Origin: Coriaria nepalensis
Taxonomy: Eukaryota > Streptophyta > Magnoliopsida > Cucurbitales > Coriariaceae
DNA: 64,000 nucleotides
Direction: 5' to 3'
Assembly (NCBI GenBank): GCA_027186245.1
Contig: CP114495.1
Location: 1,007,001-1,071,000, forward strand
The translations under genes and the position numbers were made by a program. Positions 1 through 12,606 of the stretch are shown one piece after another. Every line of letters begins with the position of its first letter. Position 1 is the stretch's first letter. The notes under the pieces are model-generated. The model had not been told where the DNA came from and did no database searches. It saw only the letters and a program-made list of their open reading frames with translations.

Positions 1-2
1 TT

Positions 3-255
3 ATCAATGCTACTGTTGCAGCAATAGAGACAACGTTGTGGTCAATGGAGTGGGCTATTGCTGAACTTGTCAACCATCCAAAAGTCCAACACAATTCGAC
101 ACAAAATCAATACCAAAATCATTGACAACATTCAAGAATCAAACCCGGAAGAACGGCCGTACTTGATGGCAACAGTGAAGGAAACAGTAAGACTACACAC
201 CCCTGTACCTTTGCTCGTGCCACATATGAATCTTGAACAATTCGAAAAATCTTGA
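3..255 (+). pseudogene. CYP73A (cinnamate 4-hydroxylase) fragment, broken
   Basis: The first 100 bases read, in one frame, a stretch typical of the I-helix region of CYP73A P450s ([13 protein letters not shown] followed by AIAELVNHP). A stop then appears. From about position 145 another frame continues with the K-helix region (PYLMATVKETVRL, then PLLVPHMNL). In an intact enzyme these lie in one frame and lead to the heme-binding cysteine loop. Here the reading frame shifts between them, the text is degraded, and no heme-binding region follows. The family hydroxylates cinnamate to p-coumarate in phenylpropanoid synthesis at the ER. The upstream part lies outside the window, so whether a complete gene is next door is unknown. 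[12 protein letters not shown] resembles class II CYP73A members, from memory. Confidence 0.7.
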
Positions 256-946
256 AAAATACGACAAGGTATATAATCATAACAGTTATAATTTCTCAAG
301 TTTTTCTGATTACATCAATCGCAGATCAACATTTGAATCCTAAACGAGCATGGATTTCTTAGTAGATGTCATGAAAGGTGCTCTGGTACAACTTGTTAGT
401 CTAAATTCAAGAACACAATTAAATCCATCTATGCCAAACAATCAAGAAATACAATGGGGAAGTGTACCTAAATACATCGGGATGAATATCGATGGTTTCG
501 CAGTTTTCATATCGATTCCTGTCTTTTGCACTATGATTTTTCTCTCTTGATGGGGAAAAAGAAAAAAAAAACGTATTATGCGATTGTGAATTGGCATGGG
601 GACAACCATCCTAATCTTTCTCTATACACTAAGCCAGTGGAGCCTCATAAACCCTAATTGGACTGATATTGAGTTTCCACACATTGCAGAAGTCATACAA
701 TAGTATAAATAGCCCATTATAATCTAATTCTTTTATCAATATATAAGCCCATAAATAATTGTATAGGAAACTAACGTTTCCTAACATCTATATCATCCAT
801 TATCTTAAGAGCAGAAAAATAGTACATATAATTAAGAGAAAAGCTAGCTAGCTAGCTAGCTATCTTTATTAAATCTCTCTCACACACACACTATCATATT
901 AAGGAGCAAGCTAGGGTGCAAGCTATGTTTTTGCAAGGCAACATCA
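256..946. other. Intergenic, no gene recognised
   Basis: This is AT-rich spacer between the P450 relic and the GST gene. One open frame of 66 codons (350-550, plus strand) matches no family I know and is probably chance. A (GCTA)n microsatellite lies at about 843-863 and a (CA)n-like run at about 883-892, both inside the probable GST 3' untranslated and downstream region. Confidence 0.6.
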
Positions 947-1711
<765 letters not shown>

Positions 1712-1770
1712 TTATTAACTGTAGTGATCTGATCAAGTTATTTTATGTTTAGATTCGATTGGGAGTATTG

Positions 1771-1779
1771 TATTTATAG
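1771..1779 (-). promoter_or_regulatory. Probable TATA box of the GST gene
   Basis: On the minus strand TATAAATA lies about 60 bases upstream of the GST start codon, a normal plant core-promoter spacing for a short 5' leader. Confidence 0.6.
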
Positions 1780-1996
1780 AGCGGGTGGGCCCTGTTTTCT
1801 TGCACAACAAGCTCTAAAACTATTTTCACTCTACACTAGTCTTCTTGTTTGACCCTTTACATAATTATTCTTATAACTTTACCTAATTATTTTTAATTAT
1901 CAAAATTTTCATCGGAATCTATCCAACTTATCCGACCCTGCCATATCAGCATATAATTAAGAATACTGTTCGTTATTTATGTTTTATTCTCAGATA

Positions 1997-2044
<48 letters not shown>

Positions 2045-4600
2045 TATCTTGGTAATTAAATATTAAAAAATATAAGTATGTAAATAAAAAATAAATTTAA
2101 TGAAAATAATATTTAAAATGTATTTGAATTATATTATAAATTGTATATTTTTTTAATAAAATTAATCATACAATAATTATATTATATATTATTTTTTTTA
2201 TAGAAAATATAATAAATTTCTAAAATTAGATTAAAATGAATTTCTTTAAAAAATAATTTGATACAAAACTCTTCTTTAATGAGATGAGAGGTGCCCATGT
2301 GTTCACTTTCTAATCTTAATCCACATAATTTGATACATAAAGTGATTGTAATACTAAGTCAATCATTAACTTAGTATATATTTTTGAGTCGACACTTTAG
2401 CTCGTCAATGTAAGTAATTATCTCATGCATATATTCACTAACATAGGTGCTTTAGTCATCTTTGTGCGAAATAATATATTGGATAACTCATAGCTATCTG
2501 TTTGATTATCATTCTCATACATTGCTTTAAGATTATTTATAATCTCAACTATTGGGAATCAAGTTTAAAAAGTCGCAACGAAAACGATTGTTCATCCCGA
2601 TGCATAATAAAAATTTTTGAAAAAATATTTAGTAATCCTTTATATATATATATAACTTAATTTTAAACACTAGATGAATGAATCATACATATGCTCACGT
2701 AAATCGATTATTAAAATTCACACCACGATCTTCCAAATTGATCTTCGACACATTATGATATGTGTGAGCACGTAGCAATGATAAGATTTTCTTTTTGGTG
2801 ATCTCTACTCATCATCATTTTAAACAATTAGAATAAGATATATTTATAAAATTCTATTAAGCTTTCTTTTTAATGTTCTTTTTAATATAAATAGTTTAAA
2901 TTAATTTAAATTAATAATTCAAATACAATATTAAATAATAACAAAATGATGAAATATATTTTAACGATCTCTTCTATTCAATCAAATATTTTCAAATATA
3001 ATTTAAAATAAAATATTATTTACTTTAAACCAAATCATATTTTATTTGAATATTAATTAGTTTCTCAAATAAATTTAATTTAACTTTTCTAATCTTAGTA
3101 TTAAATTAATATATCATATTTTATTCAAAATTAAATATATTATTATTTTATATAGTATTTCGAAATTTACTAATTAAAATAATATTAAAATATATTTTTT
3201 AATTAATAATTTTCTAATTAATAATAATTATCTTATACTTATATTTACCCTAAAAAACTATTTTCTTTGCAAATAAACTATTTCTCTACCGTTTTGTCAC
3301 TTTTATCCTAAACAATATTTTATAGAGACGATCTAGGGACCATGGACCTATAATTTCAAACTCAAATAAATTAAATTATTAATTAAACTTTTTAATTTAA
3401 TAAATCTTATTCATTATTTCCAATATTATTCAACTAAAAATATAGAATTGCACTCTTACAATTATAGAATAAATTACTGAGCAACCTCTAGTAGTCTATT
3501 AATATTATCATTACATGCAATTTAATTTTCTAATAATTGATTCATAATTAGAGCTGGTCAAAATTATGTTTTTTCCCTTTAAGTATCCCCTTAAGTACCA
3601 TTAATTCATTAGTAACTGATCAATTTATAATTTAATTATAAATTTTAATTCAAAACCATTCAATTCCATAATTAATCAATAAGGGAATCAATAGACAATT
3701 TTCTATAAAATAAGTTTGGATTTCATATCTGTAAATCATATTTTCAGCCGCTTAACTCGATAAATCTCCAAAACAAAAATTTTTAACCTGTTTTACAAAC
3801 AAACTGTGACGAGTGAATCGAAAGATTCAGTTGACATAAACATGAGTTCATGACTACTCAGAATTCAGATTGATCTGCATATGATCATCTATTGATATGA
3901 ATAAAATTCTTTATGACAAACGATATATTGATAAATAATTAATTCATATCGAATCTTATTCTTTGTAATCCAATTATATAAAACACATTCACTAAGATGT
4001 CTATCTATATTAGTGATTTAGATCTAAATCACTTGCATTAATAATATTATGAACCGTACTATCAACAATTAATTAAAAATTTCATACTTAATTATGTTGC
4101 GGATAATTTAATTTATTATTTACAATCTTAATCATATTATACTAATATAAACTTATAATTACATAAATAAATTTTAATTTTTTTGATATTTATACATATT
4201 ATTTACCAATAACCATTCAAACAATTATATTTAGATATTAGATCTTATAAGACATATTTATATGCCCCATATGAAAGGATACTAAGTTTAAAGTATAGGT
4301 GTATATACACCGTCTCATAAGATAGTCTCTGGTGCAGCCTGTCTTTGCTATCTTTCTTGATCTAAGGAAAGGAAAAAAGGATAATGTTTAGATTAATATA
4401 TATGATTGTATATCATACGGTCGAATTGAAAGCATCTATTCGGATTCTTCTTCAAGTAGGCTAAGCGCTTGTACTGCTGTAAATGTCATCAGTGACGACT
4501 CCTCATCCATAAAAAATGGTAATAAATTAAAAAAAAGTCTCATGGTTGACCGCATGTACACGTCGTCAGTGGCGAAGATCATGTGATATCCAACGGTCGA
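1780..4600. repeat. Long AT-rich gene-free stretch, probable decayed LTR
   Basis: No open frame of note. It holds an A-run followed by (TA)n at about 1996-2042. From about 2550 (TTGGGAATCAAG, then a segment with GTCGCAACGAAAACG) to about 4075 the text resembles a type of plant copia LTR known to me: phrases such as TTTTTGGTGATCTCTACTCA and TGAGTTCATGACTACTCAGAATTCAGA recur in such LTRs. I cannot find a matching second copy, clear ends or a target duplication here, so it would be an old solo LTR or a fragment. The assignment rests on memory and is tentative. Confidence 0.35.
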
Positions 4601-4841
4601 AAATGTGTCTAAAATGAAGAAGTAGCTTCGACTCGAGATCGTTTGTCGCGTTGCTTGTTTTTATCGCGGTGTTCGGGTTTGTCGTGTTGCTTCCGACGTG
4701 GCAACGTTAACCGACGTGTCCCTACCTGCTTAAGAACCGTTATAAAACCCGGCAAATTGCAAAACCTCCCTTCCCTCCCTCCATACTCGAATCTTCTCCG
4801 TCGGAGTATCTTCTCCATTATATAACTTTGTTACAGATTCC

Positions 4842-7800
4842 ATGGTGCTGAGAAAACAGCACGAAGAGAAGCAAAAGCAGAGGAAGCGAGACCAGAACGG
4901 ACGGGCCGAAGACGAAGAAGGCGATGCTGAAGGTTGTAACAGAGAAGCAAAAGATTCGTTTCCGCTTGGAAGGGATCCATTAGAGGTGCTGGGTAGGGAG
5001 GTGATGATGTTGATACTGAGCAACCTCGACGCAAGAAGCGTGGCGCTTTCTCTCCTCGTCTCCGTCGACTGGTATGCTGTGGCTTCTAGCGATCTCCTCT
5101 GGAGCTTAATGGTTAGATAAATTGCTTTTCCTCTTCTTCTTCTTTCTTCATTTTATTTTTAAATTTTTGGAGAATTAGGGCTGGTTTTGTGATTTCGATT
5201 TGCTTCTAATTGAACTTGCCGTGGATCCGCGATGGAGAAAACGGTGCTTCTGTCCAATTTCACATGTCATCTGCTATTGCTTGTTAGAATTTCAAATTTT
5301 AATCTGGTTATCTGATCGAGATCTAACATTTCCTTGAAGTCCTTCAAGCTTCTTACAACATATTTCGTTTATAGAATATATGGCTCCGTCGATTACGAAC
5401 CTACTATGCCTTAAATTGGCGTAATTCCAAATCCAGAATTCGAGTGTTGTTAATGGTGGTACAGAATGACGGTAGAGATTTGTTAAGATAGTGTAAGTTG
5501 AATGAGATGACAAGGGATTGCTACAAACCGCCCGTCCCCCGTCCCCCGTCCCCCGTCCCCTTGTTACATGTCAGTTTAAGTCCAAGAAAGATCTAGTCCC
5601 TACAGAGCCTAAACTGTTTTTTTTCCCTCTTAGTGTGAAGATTTGTGGCTGGGGAAAGCACACCTACCTCGCCTGTCACAGGACAGATGCCTGTCGAAGC
5701 TAGCTGCCTATTCAATTTCTATGCTGGATGGCAAGCGTGTGAGTAACTATACAACCTCTCAAATTCACGAACAGTAACACATGTAAGCAGAAACAAGAAA
5801 AAACTAAAACCATAAAATCAACAATTAAAAAAAAAAGAAAAAAAAAAAGAGAAAAGCTCTCTGCTTTTCGCTCCCTGAATAAGAATGGCAGACACTGTGA
5901 TCTCCGTTGAGAAGGTGAAATCCTTCTTGCATTATCAGCTTCACGATGAGGAAAAGTGGGCCCTCGAACATGAAATTGCTCCGGGCTGTCAGGCTATTTG
6001 TTGGGTCGATCTTGTTTATGTGAAACTGGTTAGAAAATAAGCATTTTAATATATTATGTTTATATTTAATTCTGAGTGGGCTCATTTTGTGTAAGTAAAA
6101 AGTCAAAATTGATTCGGTTTCTCATTTGTGAGAGTTTTGAATCGGTATATGATACACTGAAAATAATTAATGGGTGAATAAAAAATTGAATCTCAAAGTA
6201 TAACTATTAGAATGGTTTGAAGTGGAAAAATAAATGAGAAAAATTGTTTCATATTGAAAAGAGAAATAAGTGGAAGAGTGTTTCTATAAAATTGTACATT
6301 AATTAATAGATAATAAAATATAAGTTGGAATGCTCTCTCTTGCGCGTGCATGCAAGGGTGCAAATCCGGACCAGATAGGGCTTGACTTGTGTGTGTCCGT
6401 ACTTGGGCGCACCGAATGTTGGCCTGAAAAGAATTATGATTTAATACTGAATTAATTTTAGAAATTGTCCAGAATTCCCATTAGTATCGGTGTGTTATTG
6501 CTATTAATCTCTGTTGTATCCTGTGAGGCAGATGTTGTTCAAATTTTGCACGAACGGGAGGGGGGCAAATATGTCTTGAGGACACTGTTGCATAATAAGC
6601 TTCGATTTGATTTTTAATTTCTTACTATAATATTGGTTTTACAGATTCTACATCTTTTATGTTTAATTGCTTATTCAGTTTTATGATATATTTCGAATTC
6701 ACTGTTATATACATTGCTTATATTACTCTACAATGCCGTTACTATTTTGTATATTTTGTTTACTAATTTTTACAAAACTATGGTCATCTTATGGATTTTT
6801 GAAGGCAAAACAAAGCCCGGATTTCGCAAATTTCATCTTGTGGAATGGATTTGTGTACTGTGTTTCGTCCCCTTGAATACTAGAATCTTCATCAACTTAT
6901 TGTGGTTTACAATAAGATTTACTCTCTAGTAGATGTTCCTTTTTGGCATGTTCTTGAGTTCGAGTAAAAAACGAAACAAGTGGGTCCCACTTCCTTGAAA
7001 AAAAAAAAAAAAAAAGAGCACAAACAGGAAAGGTCTCTTCGAATTCAGAGTTCCCTCATAAGCTTAATCTTTATTCTGTATTTCTATCTTGGCAGACACG
7101 CATCACGCGAGATGATTCAAGCGATCATGTTTGGGAGTTTCATTTCACTGAGGTATGTGCATACTTTATCATGTTAGGCTGATTGTTAATTTAGTGAACC
7201 GGGTCTATCTAACTATTCTACAGGAAGCAGTGGTGCTGATTATCTTTACTTAACCTCACACCTTCTCATGTAGGATCCTCGTACTTCAAGCGAGGGTTTT
7301 TTTTTTTTTTACTACTCTTCTTTGATCAAATTAGTGGTCAAGCCGAGAATTCTGAAAACTGGTTACTTTTGCTGCTATTTCAATATACCAGGGAGCCAAC
7401 CAAATACCTCTTGAATATGTCGATTTTTTATTCAAATCTTTGTAAAAGGCTGGCCAATTGGCATCTTCTTGATAGAGACCAAAATTTGACTTTTAGATTG
7501 TTATAATCATCATGACATTCCCCTCATTTCAGGAAGTTTCAGAATACTGGAAAAATCTCGACCCATACTGGATGGGCACTGGCCCACCTATGCGCCGCTA
7601 CTTCCACCGTGATGGGAGCCAAACTGCTGATCCCGGCGATCCAGTATGGGGCGGCCATGAAAGTTGTTATTACATGGTTACTAGTCTCTTATATGATGGA
7701 AAGATTAGGGAACATTATGTTAGGATAAATAGATGGCCTAGAATGAATGTGACCAGAAAGCAAGACTGGAGCTGGGAAATGTCCAACCATATCTTCTGTT

Positions 7801-7862
7801 ACACAAGCATTCCTGATGCCGACAAGAAAGGCGGGACAGGACCTACGTATCCCATTCTGTAA
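4842..7862 (+). CDS. F-box protein, SCF substrate-receptor type
   Basis: Four exons join in phase: 4842-5111, 5634-5738, 7096-7152 and 7533-7862, giving about 253 residues. Residues about 45-90 form an F-box (DPLEVLGREVMMLILSNL, then ARSVALSLLVSVDWYAVASS), which in this family docks on SKP1 of an SCF ubiquitin ligase. The next exons read CEDLWLGKAHLPRL and TRITRDDSSDHVWEFHFTE. The last exon is a conserved plant-specific domain (GTGPPMRRYFHRDGSQTADP, WGGHESCYYMV, INRWPRM, WSWEMSNHIF). No kelch or LRR repeats are visible, so the target is unknown. The stop follows PIL and overlaps a perfect donor-like GTAAGT, so a further exon is possible. Intron 2 (about 1.36 kb) contains a TOM5-like pseudogene. 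Confidence 0.85.
5528..5562. repeat. CCCCCGT heptamer tandem repeat
   Basis: About four copies of a C-rich 7-base unit lie in intron 1 of the F-box gene, shortly upstream of its acceptor site. Confidence 0.85.
5885..6023 (+). pseudogene. TOM5-like pseudogene inside an F-box gene intron
   Basis: From an ATG the frame reads MADTVISVEKVKSFLHYQL, then HDEEKWAL. This matches the start of plant TOM5, the roughly 54-residue tail-anchored subunit of the mitochondrial outer-membrane import pore. One extra base after the CTC codon moves the rest into the next frame, which continues NMKLLRAVRLFVGSILFM and then stops at TGA, short of the normal C-terminus. A frameshift and an early stop make this a pseudogene. 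A leader with long A-rich runs precedes it. No poly-A tail or target duplication is clear, so retrotransposition of a processed mRNA is likely but unproven. It lies in the same orientation as the host gene. Confidence 0.7.
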
Positions 7863-8378
7863 GTACATATCCTCTATGTAATTACTCTATATAGCATGCA
7901 TGGCTTGTATGAGACGGTGTTAAATATGGTAGCTGAGGCTATGTCCTAATGATATGTGTTCTGTTCTGGGTGTTCTGTTCTGATTCCTGAAATAGACATG
8001 CCAAAAAAAAAAAAAACAGGATGACTAAAATTGTCATTTTACACCTCTCATGTGATACCAAGATTCAGTCTGCGGTTTGGGAAAAACATTAAACACTTAC
8101 CTTCTATACCTTCTTCTCCTTATCCTCTTCACCGTTTGTCTTTCCAACCGTATCTAAGCTGTCCAAATTAATATAGAGCATATCCTGTTTGAATGTAAAA
8201 TTTATTGGGCCCACTGATTAAGACAATGTAGCTACTGTATCCAGGAAAGAGACAGAAGACATAAAAAACAGTAATTCAGTTACATTATCTCCCTCTTATG
8301 TATAAACTGGTCTTATAATTGTATCACAAACCACAAAAACTAAAGAGAAGATCTACATCAATAGGCCAAAATTCATAT
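7863..8378. other. Intergenic, F-box 3' region and SPH upstream region
   Basis: No coding signal. It probably holds the 3' untranslated region of the F-box gene and the decayed promoter of the first S-protein homolog pseudogene. Confidence 0.5.
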
Positions 8379-8381
8379 ATG

Positions 8382-8820
8382 ATGTCTACGAAGGCCTTTA
8401 CTCGTGCTATAATCTTCGTCGTTGGGAGTCTTGTGACGATACAATTGCTTTGCTCTACCATTCATGGAGGAAGACAAATAGATTATGCTTTTTGGGACAA
8501 GTTCCTTGTTCAAGTTAGCAACAACATTACTGCGGACGATCACCCTCCTTCACTGTCAGTCGAAAGACACCGACTTTGGTAGTCATACATTGAGATAAGG
8601 TGAGGCGTTCGAATGGAGTTTCAAAATCAATGTTATCCGGTCGACCTTGTACTTTTTCCACATGTGGTGGAGCGAAAAGGATACTAGCTTCGCCATTTTC
8701 GACGCTCAAGTCGATACAGATTATTGCAGTTCCGAGCATATTTACTGGTCAGCAAGAAAGGATGGTATTTATAAAAGCTGTAAACCCGACACCTTTTTTG
8801 ACAATCATCCATGGCCATGA
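8382..8820 (+). pseudogene. S-protein homolog pseudogene 1
   Basis: It starts with a secretory leader (MSTKAFTRAIIFVVGSLV, hydrophobic to about residue 25) and the family core FWDKFLVQVSNNIT. A one-base frameshift around position 8545-8552 moves the rest to another frame, which reads HCQSKDTDFGSHTLR, then an in-frame TAA, then GEAFEWSFKINVIRSTLYFF, WWSEKDTSFAIFDA and the ending FFDNHPWP. Two lesions, a shift and a stop, make it non-functional. The broken text is still readable almost end to end, so inactivation is fairly recent. Family: Plant self-incompatibility protein S1 (PF05938), small secreted proteins. Confidence 0.88.
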
Positions 8821-8971
8821 AGAAGGGGGGGATAAAAAGGTTATCATGACTCAAGTGTATAACCTTGGGGGGCTCCATGGCCATGGTATTTATGTATAGT
8901 TTCATACATGTTGTGAGGTGGGCTCAGGGCTCTATTTATAACAGTCGTGTATTTTAATCTCATTTTAATTT

Positions 8972-9229
8972 AATGACGATCTTGGCGTTCACGCCTTGAA
9001 AAGGGATGAAGAATTCAAATGGAGTTTCAGAATCAATCTCGTGCAGACTACATTATTTTTTTGTCGCACGAAGTGGGATGAGAAGGACAACAGTTTCGAT
9101 GTTTTCTTCACCAAAGAAGAGGGTGACAGTTGTGCAACTTCTCGGAATGTGTATTGGGTAGCAAACCGGAAGGGTATCTATGAAGATTGTGAGCTTGGTG
9201 GTTACTTTAGAAAATTAAAACAGCCATGA
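8972..9229 (+). pseudogene. S-protein homolog pseudogene 2, lacks N-terminus
   Basis: The open frame begins in the middle of the domain (NDDLGVHALKRDEEFKWSF) and runs intact through TTLFFCRTKW, DNSFDVF, NVYWVANRKGIYEDC and the terminal KLKQP stop. No signal peptide or start codon exists upstream in frame: the bases before 8972 are AT-rich and contain TAA. A 5' truncation is the simplest reading. Three of the four family cysteines remain in this part. Confidence 0.85.
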
Positions 9230-9483
9230 GAGGAAGAAAAGGTGAATGATGCTGTCATACAGAGTCTCTATTGTGTAAGCCTAGTATGTACGTTACTTAT
9301 GGCTTCTTTATAAAAAATTTCCGTTACTTACACATACAATAATTAATGCATTTTATCAGCATCCTTAGACCATCTTTATATAAAGTCTCAAGACCTCATG
9401 GATCATAACCACCAAAAAAAGGAGAAAGAAGCAGGAGGAGGAGGAGGAGGCACTCATTAAGTCATGTGCACCTTTGAGGCATC

Positions 9484-9872
9484 ATGCTGAAAGCTAGCTT
9501 CACCCTCGCTCTTTCTCCATCCTTATTACGTTACAATTCGTGCTCTTCTCAACTGTTCATGCCAATCCGGAAAAGAATTATACGATATGGGACAAGTTTC
9601 ATGTTCATTTAATCAACATCATGATTTCGAGTCATGATCTGCTGATCATTCATTGCCAGTATAAAGATGACGATCTCAGTTTCCATTCTCTAGGAAAAGG
9701 CGATGAGTTTCAATGGCATTTCGGGGTCAATTTCATACCCAACACATTGTTCTTTTGCCATATGTGGTGGGGTAAAAAAGACACATTTTTTATGTTTTTC
9801 GTTGGCAAAGTTGAGCCTATTCGCTGTGAAGATACTAAGCATATATATTGGGTAGCCAATATATATTCATAA
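9484..9872 (+). pseudogene. S-protein homolog pseudogene 3, shifted leader and short C-terminus
   Basis: From 9540 the frame reads VLFSTVHANPEKNYTIWDKF, then HVHLINIMISS, LLIIHCQYKDDDLSFHSLGK, DEFQWHFGVNF, NTLFFCHMWWG and HIYWVANIYS, then TAA. The hydrophobic leader lies upstream but in another frame (an ATG at 9484 is one base out of register), so translation from it fails. The C-terminus lacks the usual cysteine and PWP ending, so a few tens of residues are lost. A GGA trinucleotide run lies just upstream, at about 9433-9452. Confidence 0.8.
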
Positions 9873-10025
9873 AACTTGATTTAATTACTATTCCAAAATT
9901 AATAAACCTTATCACCCTTCTCATGGAAGGCCATCTGATCATATAAATAATCCCTTAAGAATCAGATTACAACTACAAAGAAAGGAAAAGAAGACCCATC
10001 AAGCAAGCAATATATTATCACCATC

Positions 10026-10367
10026 ATGCCTAGTAGATGTCTTCATGCCCTAGTAGTCTTCTTCATCCTTGTGGCAGTACTACAAGGGCTTTGCCTTTGC
10101 TCCACTGTTAATGTAAAAGATCCAACAGGTCTTTTTATAATTCCAGTGGCATTTCAAAATCAACATTTTCAAGACTACATTATTCTTCTGTCGTTTGCAG
10201 TGGGACGGGAAGGATTATTCTTTCGATGTGTTTCAGGCAGACTACGAGGGTAATGCTCGCCGGCATACTAAGAATATTTATTGGACACAGCAACAGATAA
10301 GATTATTTATGAAGGTTGTATCGATGATGCTACATTTAGAAACCATCCATGGCCACAAAGGAGATAG
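10026..10367 (+). pseudogene. S-protein homolog pseudogene 4, internal deletion
   Basis: A good signal peptide (MPSRCLHALVVFFILVAVLQ, then GLCLCSTVNVKDP) is followed directly by degraded text for the EFQWHF region in other frames. The centre carrying the HVHVINN and IHCQSKD motifs is missing. After 10195 another frame reads MQWDGKDYSFDVFQADYEGN, TKNIYW, and a third frame gives ATDKIIYEGCIDDATF and NHPWPQRR. So there is one internal deletion and at least two frameshifts. It is the closest relative of the single-stop locus at 13706, sharing leader and tail. Confidence 0.85.
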
Positions 10368-11237
10368 ACGTAGGTAGAATGTTGTCTATCGTGTAGCTCA
10401 TGATCCCCTAACTACTTGCATAATTAAATTATATTGTTATAATTCATTTTGAATGTTCATTTGGATAGGCAAACCTAGATATATATGGATGTTTCCGACA
10501 TGACATTCTTATATACGCATAATATTTATATATTATAATATTATTATATATGAGACATCCTAGATTCTAGATGAGTTGAAAATGTGAGAATACTATATAG
10601 TTTAGAGAATTTATTATATTCATATAACCGAGTCAAAAAATATCGAAAATGAATTTAGACGATGATGATTATGAAATTCTTGAAAAATTAAAAAGGAATA
10701 GGTTTATTATCTTTGGAATCTGATGATACATCGCTGCTCAATATCATGGGAGATCAACTCTATTACATAAGTCGATTACTAATTTTTATTTTATATCATG
10801 ATATAAGTAAGGAGTTTTTATTATGTCATTCCAAACCACTCGCTAATTGATCTTTACGGTGCTTCTTGATGAGATGAGAGATCCTATGTTTCATATACTA
10901 TTTCATATATGAAATGATTAGTAACCAAAGTTATTGATCTATCAAGAACATGGGAAAAGGTTTTAGGCATGATGGTCGTACTCACTACAAGTGACCTTTG
11001 GTGGTTCGTTTTCTCTGGTTCTTTTTTTCTTGTGGTTTGTGATGTATCCGGATCCATTCTTCATGCGTTTATATAAAACAGGGAAGAAGAGAGTAACATC
11101 CTTTAAAACTTACCATATCAGTCTTTGTTTTCTTCGAATTCGTCAAAACTCTATACATGGTACTTCTTCATTTAAGATTATGAACAAATACGAAATAATA
11201 TACACATGGAAATCATGCCTATAGACTGACGTATGCC
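10368..11237. other. AT-rich spacer without recognised gene
   Basis: A short open frame at 10991-11224 (77 codons) has no family resemblance and a composition like its surroundings. Nothing else coding is visible. Confidence 0.5.
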
Positions 11238-11601
11238 TAGTTGTCACTCTTGTTACATTGCAAGGCTTTACTACGACGTTATTCATGCCAGAGGGTTAAA
11301 TCGATCAAGTTAAGATTTTCGGATTCTGGACTGAATTTCACTTCTAGTGTGACGCCGTTAGTCATCGGATCCCAATTTTGGTACTCGTACATTAGCACAG
11401 GGCAAAGAATTTCAATGGCAATTTAGGATGAATTTTTCAATGTTAACATAGTTTTTCTGCAGCATGCAGTGGCCGGGTGACAAGGTCGACATCAGCTTTG
11501 ATGTCTTTGCAGCTAAGGATGAGGGTCCAACTTGTTATGGTATCTATGAAACTTGTGAGAATGTTGGAAACAAAACATTGAAAGTCCGTGTATGGCCTTG
11601 A
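11238..11601 (+). pseudogene. S-protein homolog pseudogene 5, heavily decayed
   Basis: Family pieces remain in three frames: a leader-like VTLVTLQG, then LNFTSSVTPLVI (usually SSVDPLIIHC), KEFQWQFRMNF, a stop replacing the usual threonine-leucine turn, FFCSMQWPGD, DISFDVFAAKDEGPTCYG, IYETCENVGNKT and the ending VRVWP. At least three frameshifts or stops separate them. The order and spacing follow an SPH gene from start to end. Confidence 0.75.
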
Positions 11602-12144
11602 GATGAGAGGAGTGATCCTTCCTTAATTCAATGAAGTTTTATTTTTAATTACTAATTGTTTCTCAACAGCTCAAAGTTTTATAGTATAATCATAAGCTCA
11701 ACGGCTTCCAAATGTACCAAATTCAAGATCACGCTAGCTTCCCTTCATCATTTCCTTGATCGAATCCGTGCTCTACTTTGTACTTTTGTCACATTTTGGC
11801 TCTGCTAGTTGATTATTGTGCTGAAGATTAGATCGAATACATTTTGGCTCATGATATATGTATTATGTTCATGCCTATCCGCCCATTCGAAACATTAACC
11901 AAGTTCCGTTACAACTTCTACGTACATTTTAATTTGGAAGCTCATACTTTCTCCTCTGGCAAATTTGGAAGCTCATACATAATTATGACATTTATTTTTT
12001 CAGTAGTACCACTAGTAATTAAGTTAATTACTAGATTACTCTAACAAGTTTATGAATATAAAGCGACTATAAGCCCGTAAAATATGATATCAAAACTTCA
12101 AAAATAGAGGAGATAGAACCCATTAACATCCATCAATCTACATT
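11602..12144. other. Intergenic, upstream region of the intact SPH gene at 12145
   Basis: No coding signal. An imperfect short direct repeat (GGAAGCTCATAC) occurs at about 11936 and 11969. The last 100 bases should hold the promoter and leader of the downstream gene. Confidence 0.45.
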
Positions 12145-12606
12145 ATGGCTCATATCATTAGCTTCCGTTCTCTAATTTTCACCCGTGTTGCATTACAAGT
12201 ACTATGGTCCATTCACGTTTCTGCCGAATATCGAGGTCAGGCCAGCAACACCTATCTTCCTTGGAAAACATTTCATGTCCACGTTCTCAACGGATTCTCT
12301 TCCAGATCGACTCCATTGATCATCCATTGCAAGTCTAAGGACACCGATCTAGGCGAGCATCAATTGAGAACAAATGAAGAATTTCAATGGCATTTCAAAT
12401 GCAATATCCCTCGTACTACACTGTTTTTCTGCCATATGAAGTCGGGTTCGAAGGACAAAAGCTTTGATGTTTTTACAGTGAATGATGAGGCTATGGGGTG
12501 TGGTGATTCTGCTTATTACAATGTCTATTGGAAGGCAACAGAGAATAGGTTCGATGAAAGCTGTTACGAGGATTTTAGTAAGGTTAGAAAAACTGTACCA
12601 TGGTAA
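12145..12606 (+). CDS. S-protein homolog (SPH), secreted
   Basis: Intact, intronless, 153 residues. Residues 1-27 are a signal peptide ending near HVSA. The mature part shows the family order: TFHVHVLNGFSS, LIIHCKSKDTDLGEHQL, EEFQWHFKCNI, RTTLFFCHMKSGSKDKSFDV, NVYWKATENRFDESC and a terminal VPW. The four expected cysteines are present, plus one or two extra (for example in FKCNI and GCGD). The family folds as a small beta-sandwich. In poppy the pistil S-determinant PrsS belongs here, but most members have no known role. This is the only unbroken copy between 8.3 and 15.8 kb. Flanking copies in the same orientation are pseudogenes. Confidence 0.93.
   Translation: MAHIISFRSLIFTRVALQVLWSIHVSAEYRGQASNTYLPWKTFHVHVLNGFSSRSTPLIIHCKSKDTDLGEHQLRTNEEFQWHFKCNIPRTTLFFCHMKSGSKDKSFDVFTVNDEAMGCGDSAYYNVYWKATENRFDESCYEDFSKVRKTVPW

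Noticed and set aside
350..550. 66-codon open frame
   Set aside because: Continues from neither P450 frame, matches no family, composition like its surroundings.
4609..5034. Minus-strand open frames over F-box exon 1
   Set aside because: Antisense shadows; the plus strand carries the F-box motif and splice sites.
5518..5703. 61-codon frame across the CCCCCGT repeat
   Set aside because: Runs through an intron repeat and out of frame with F-box exon 2.
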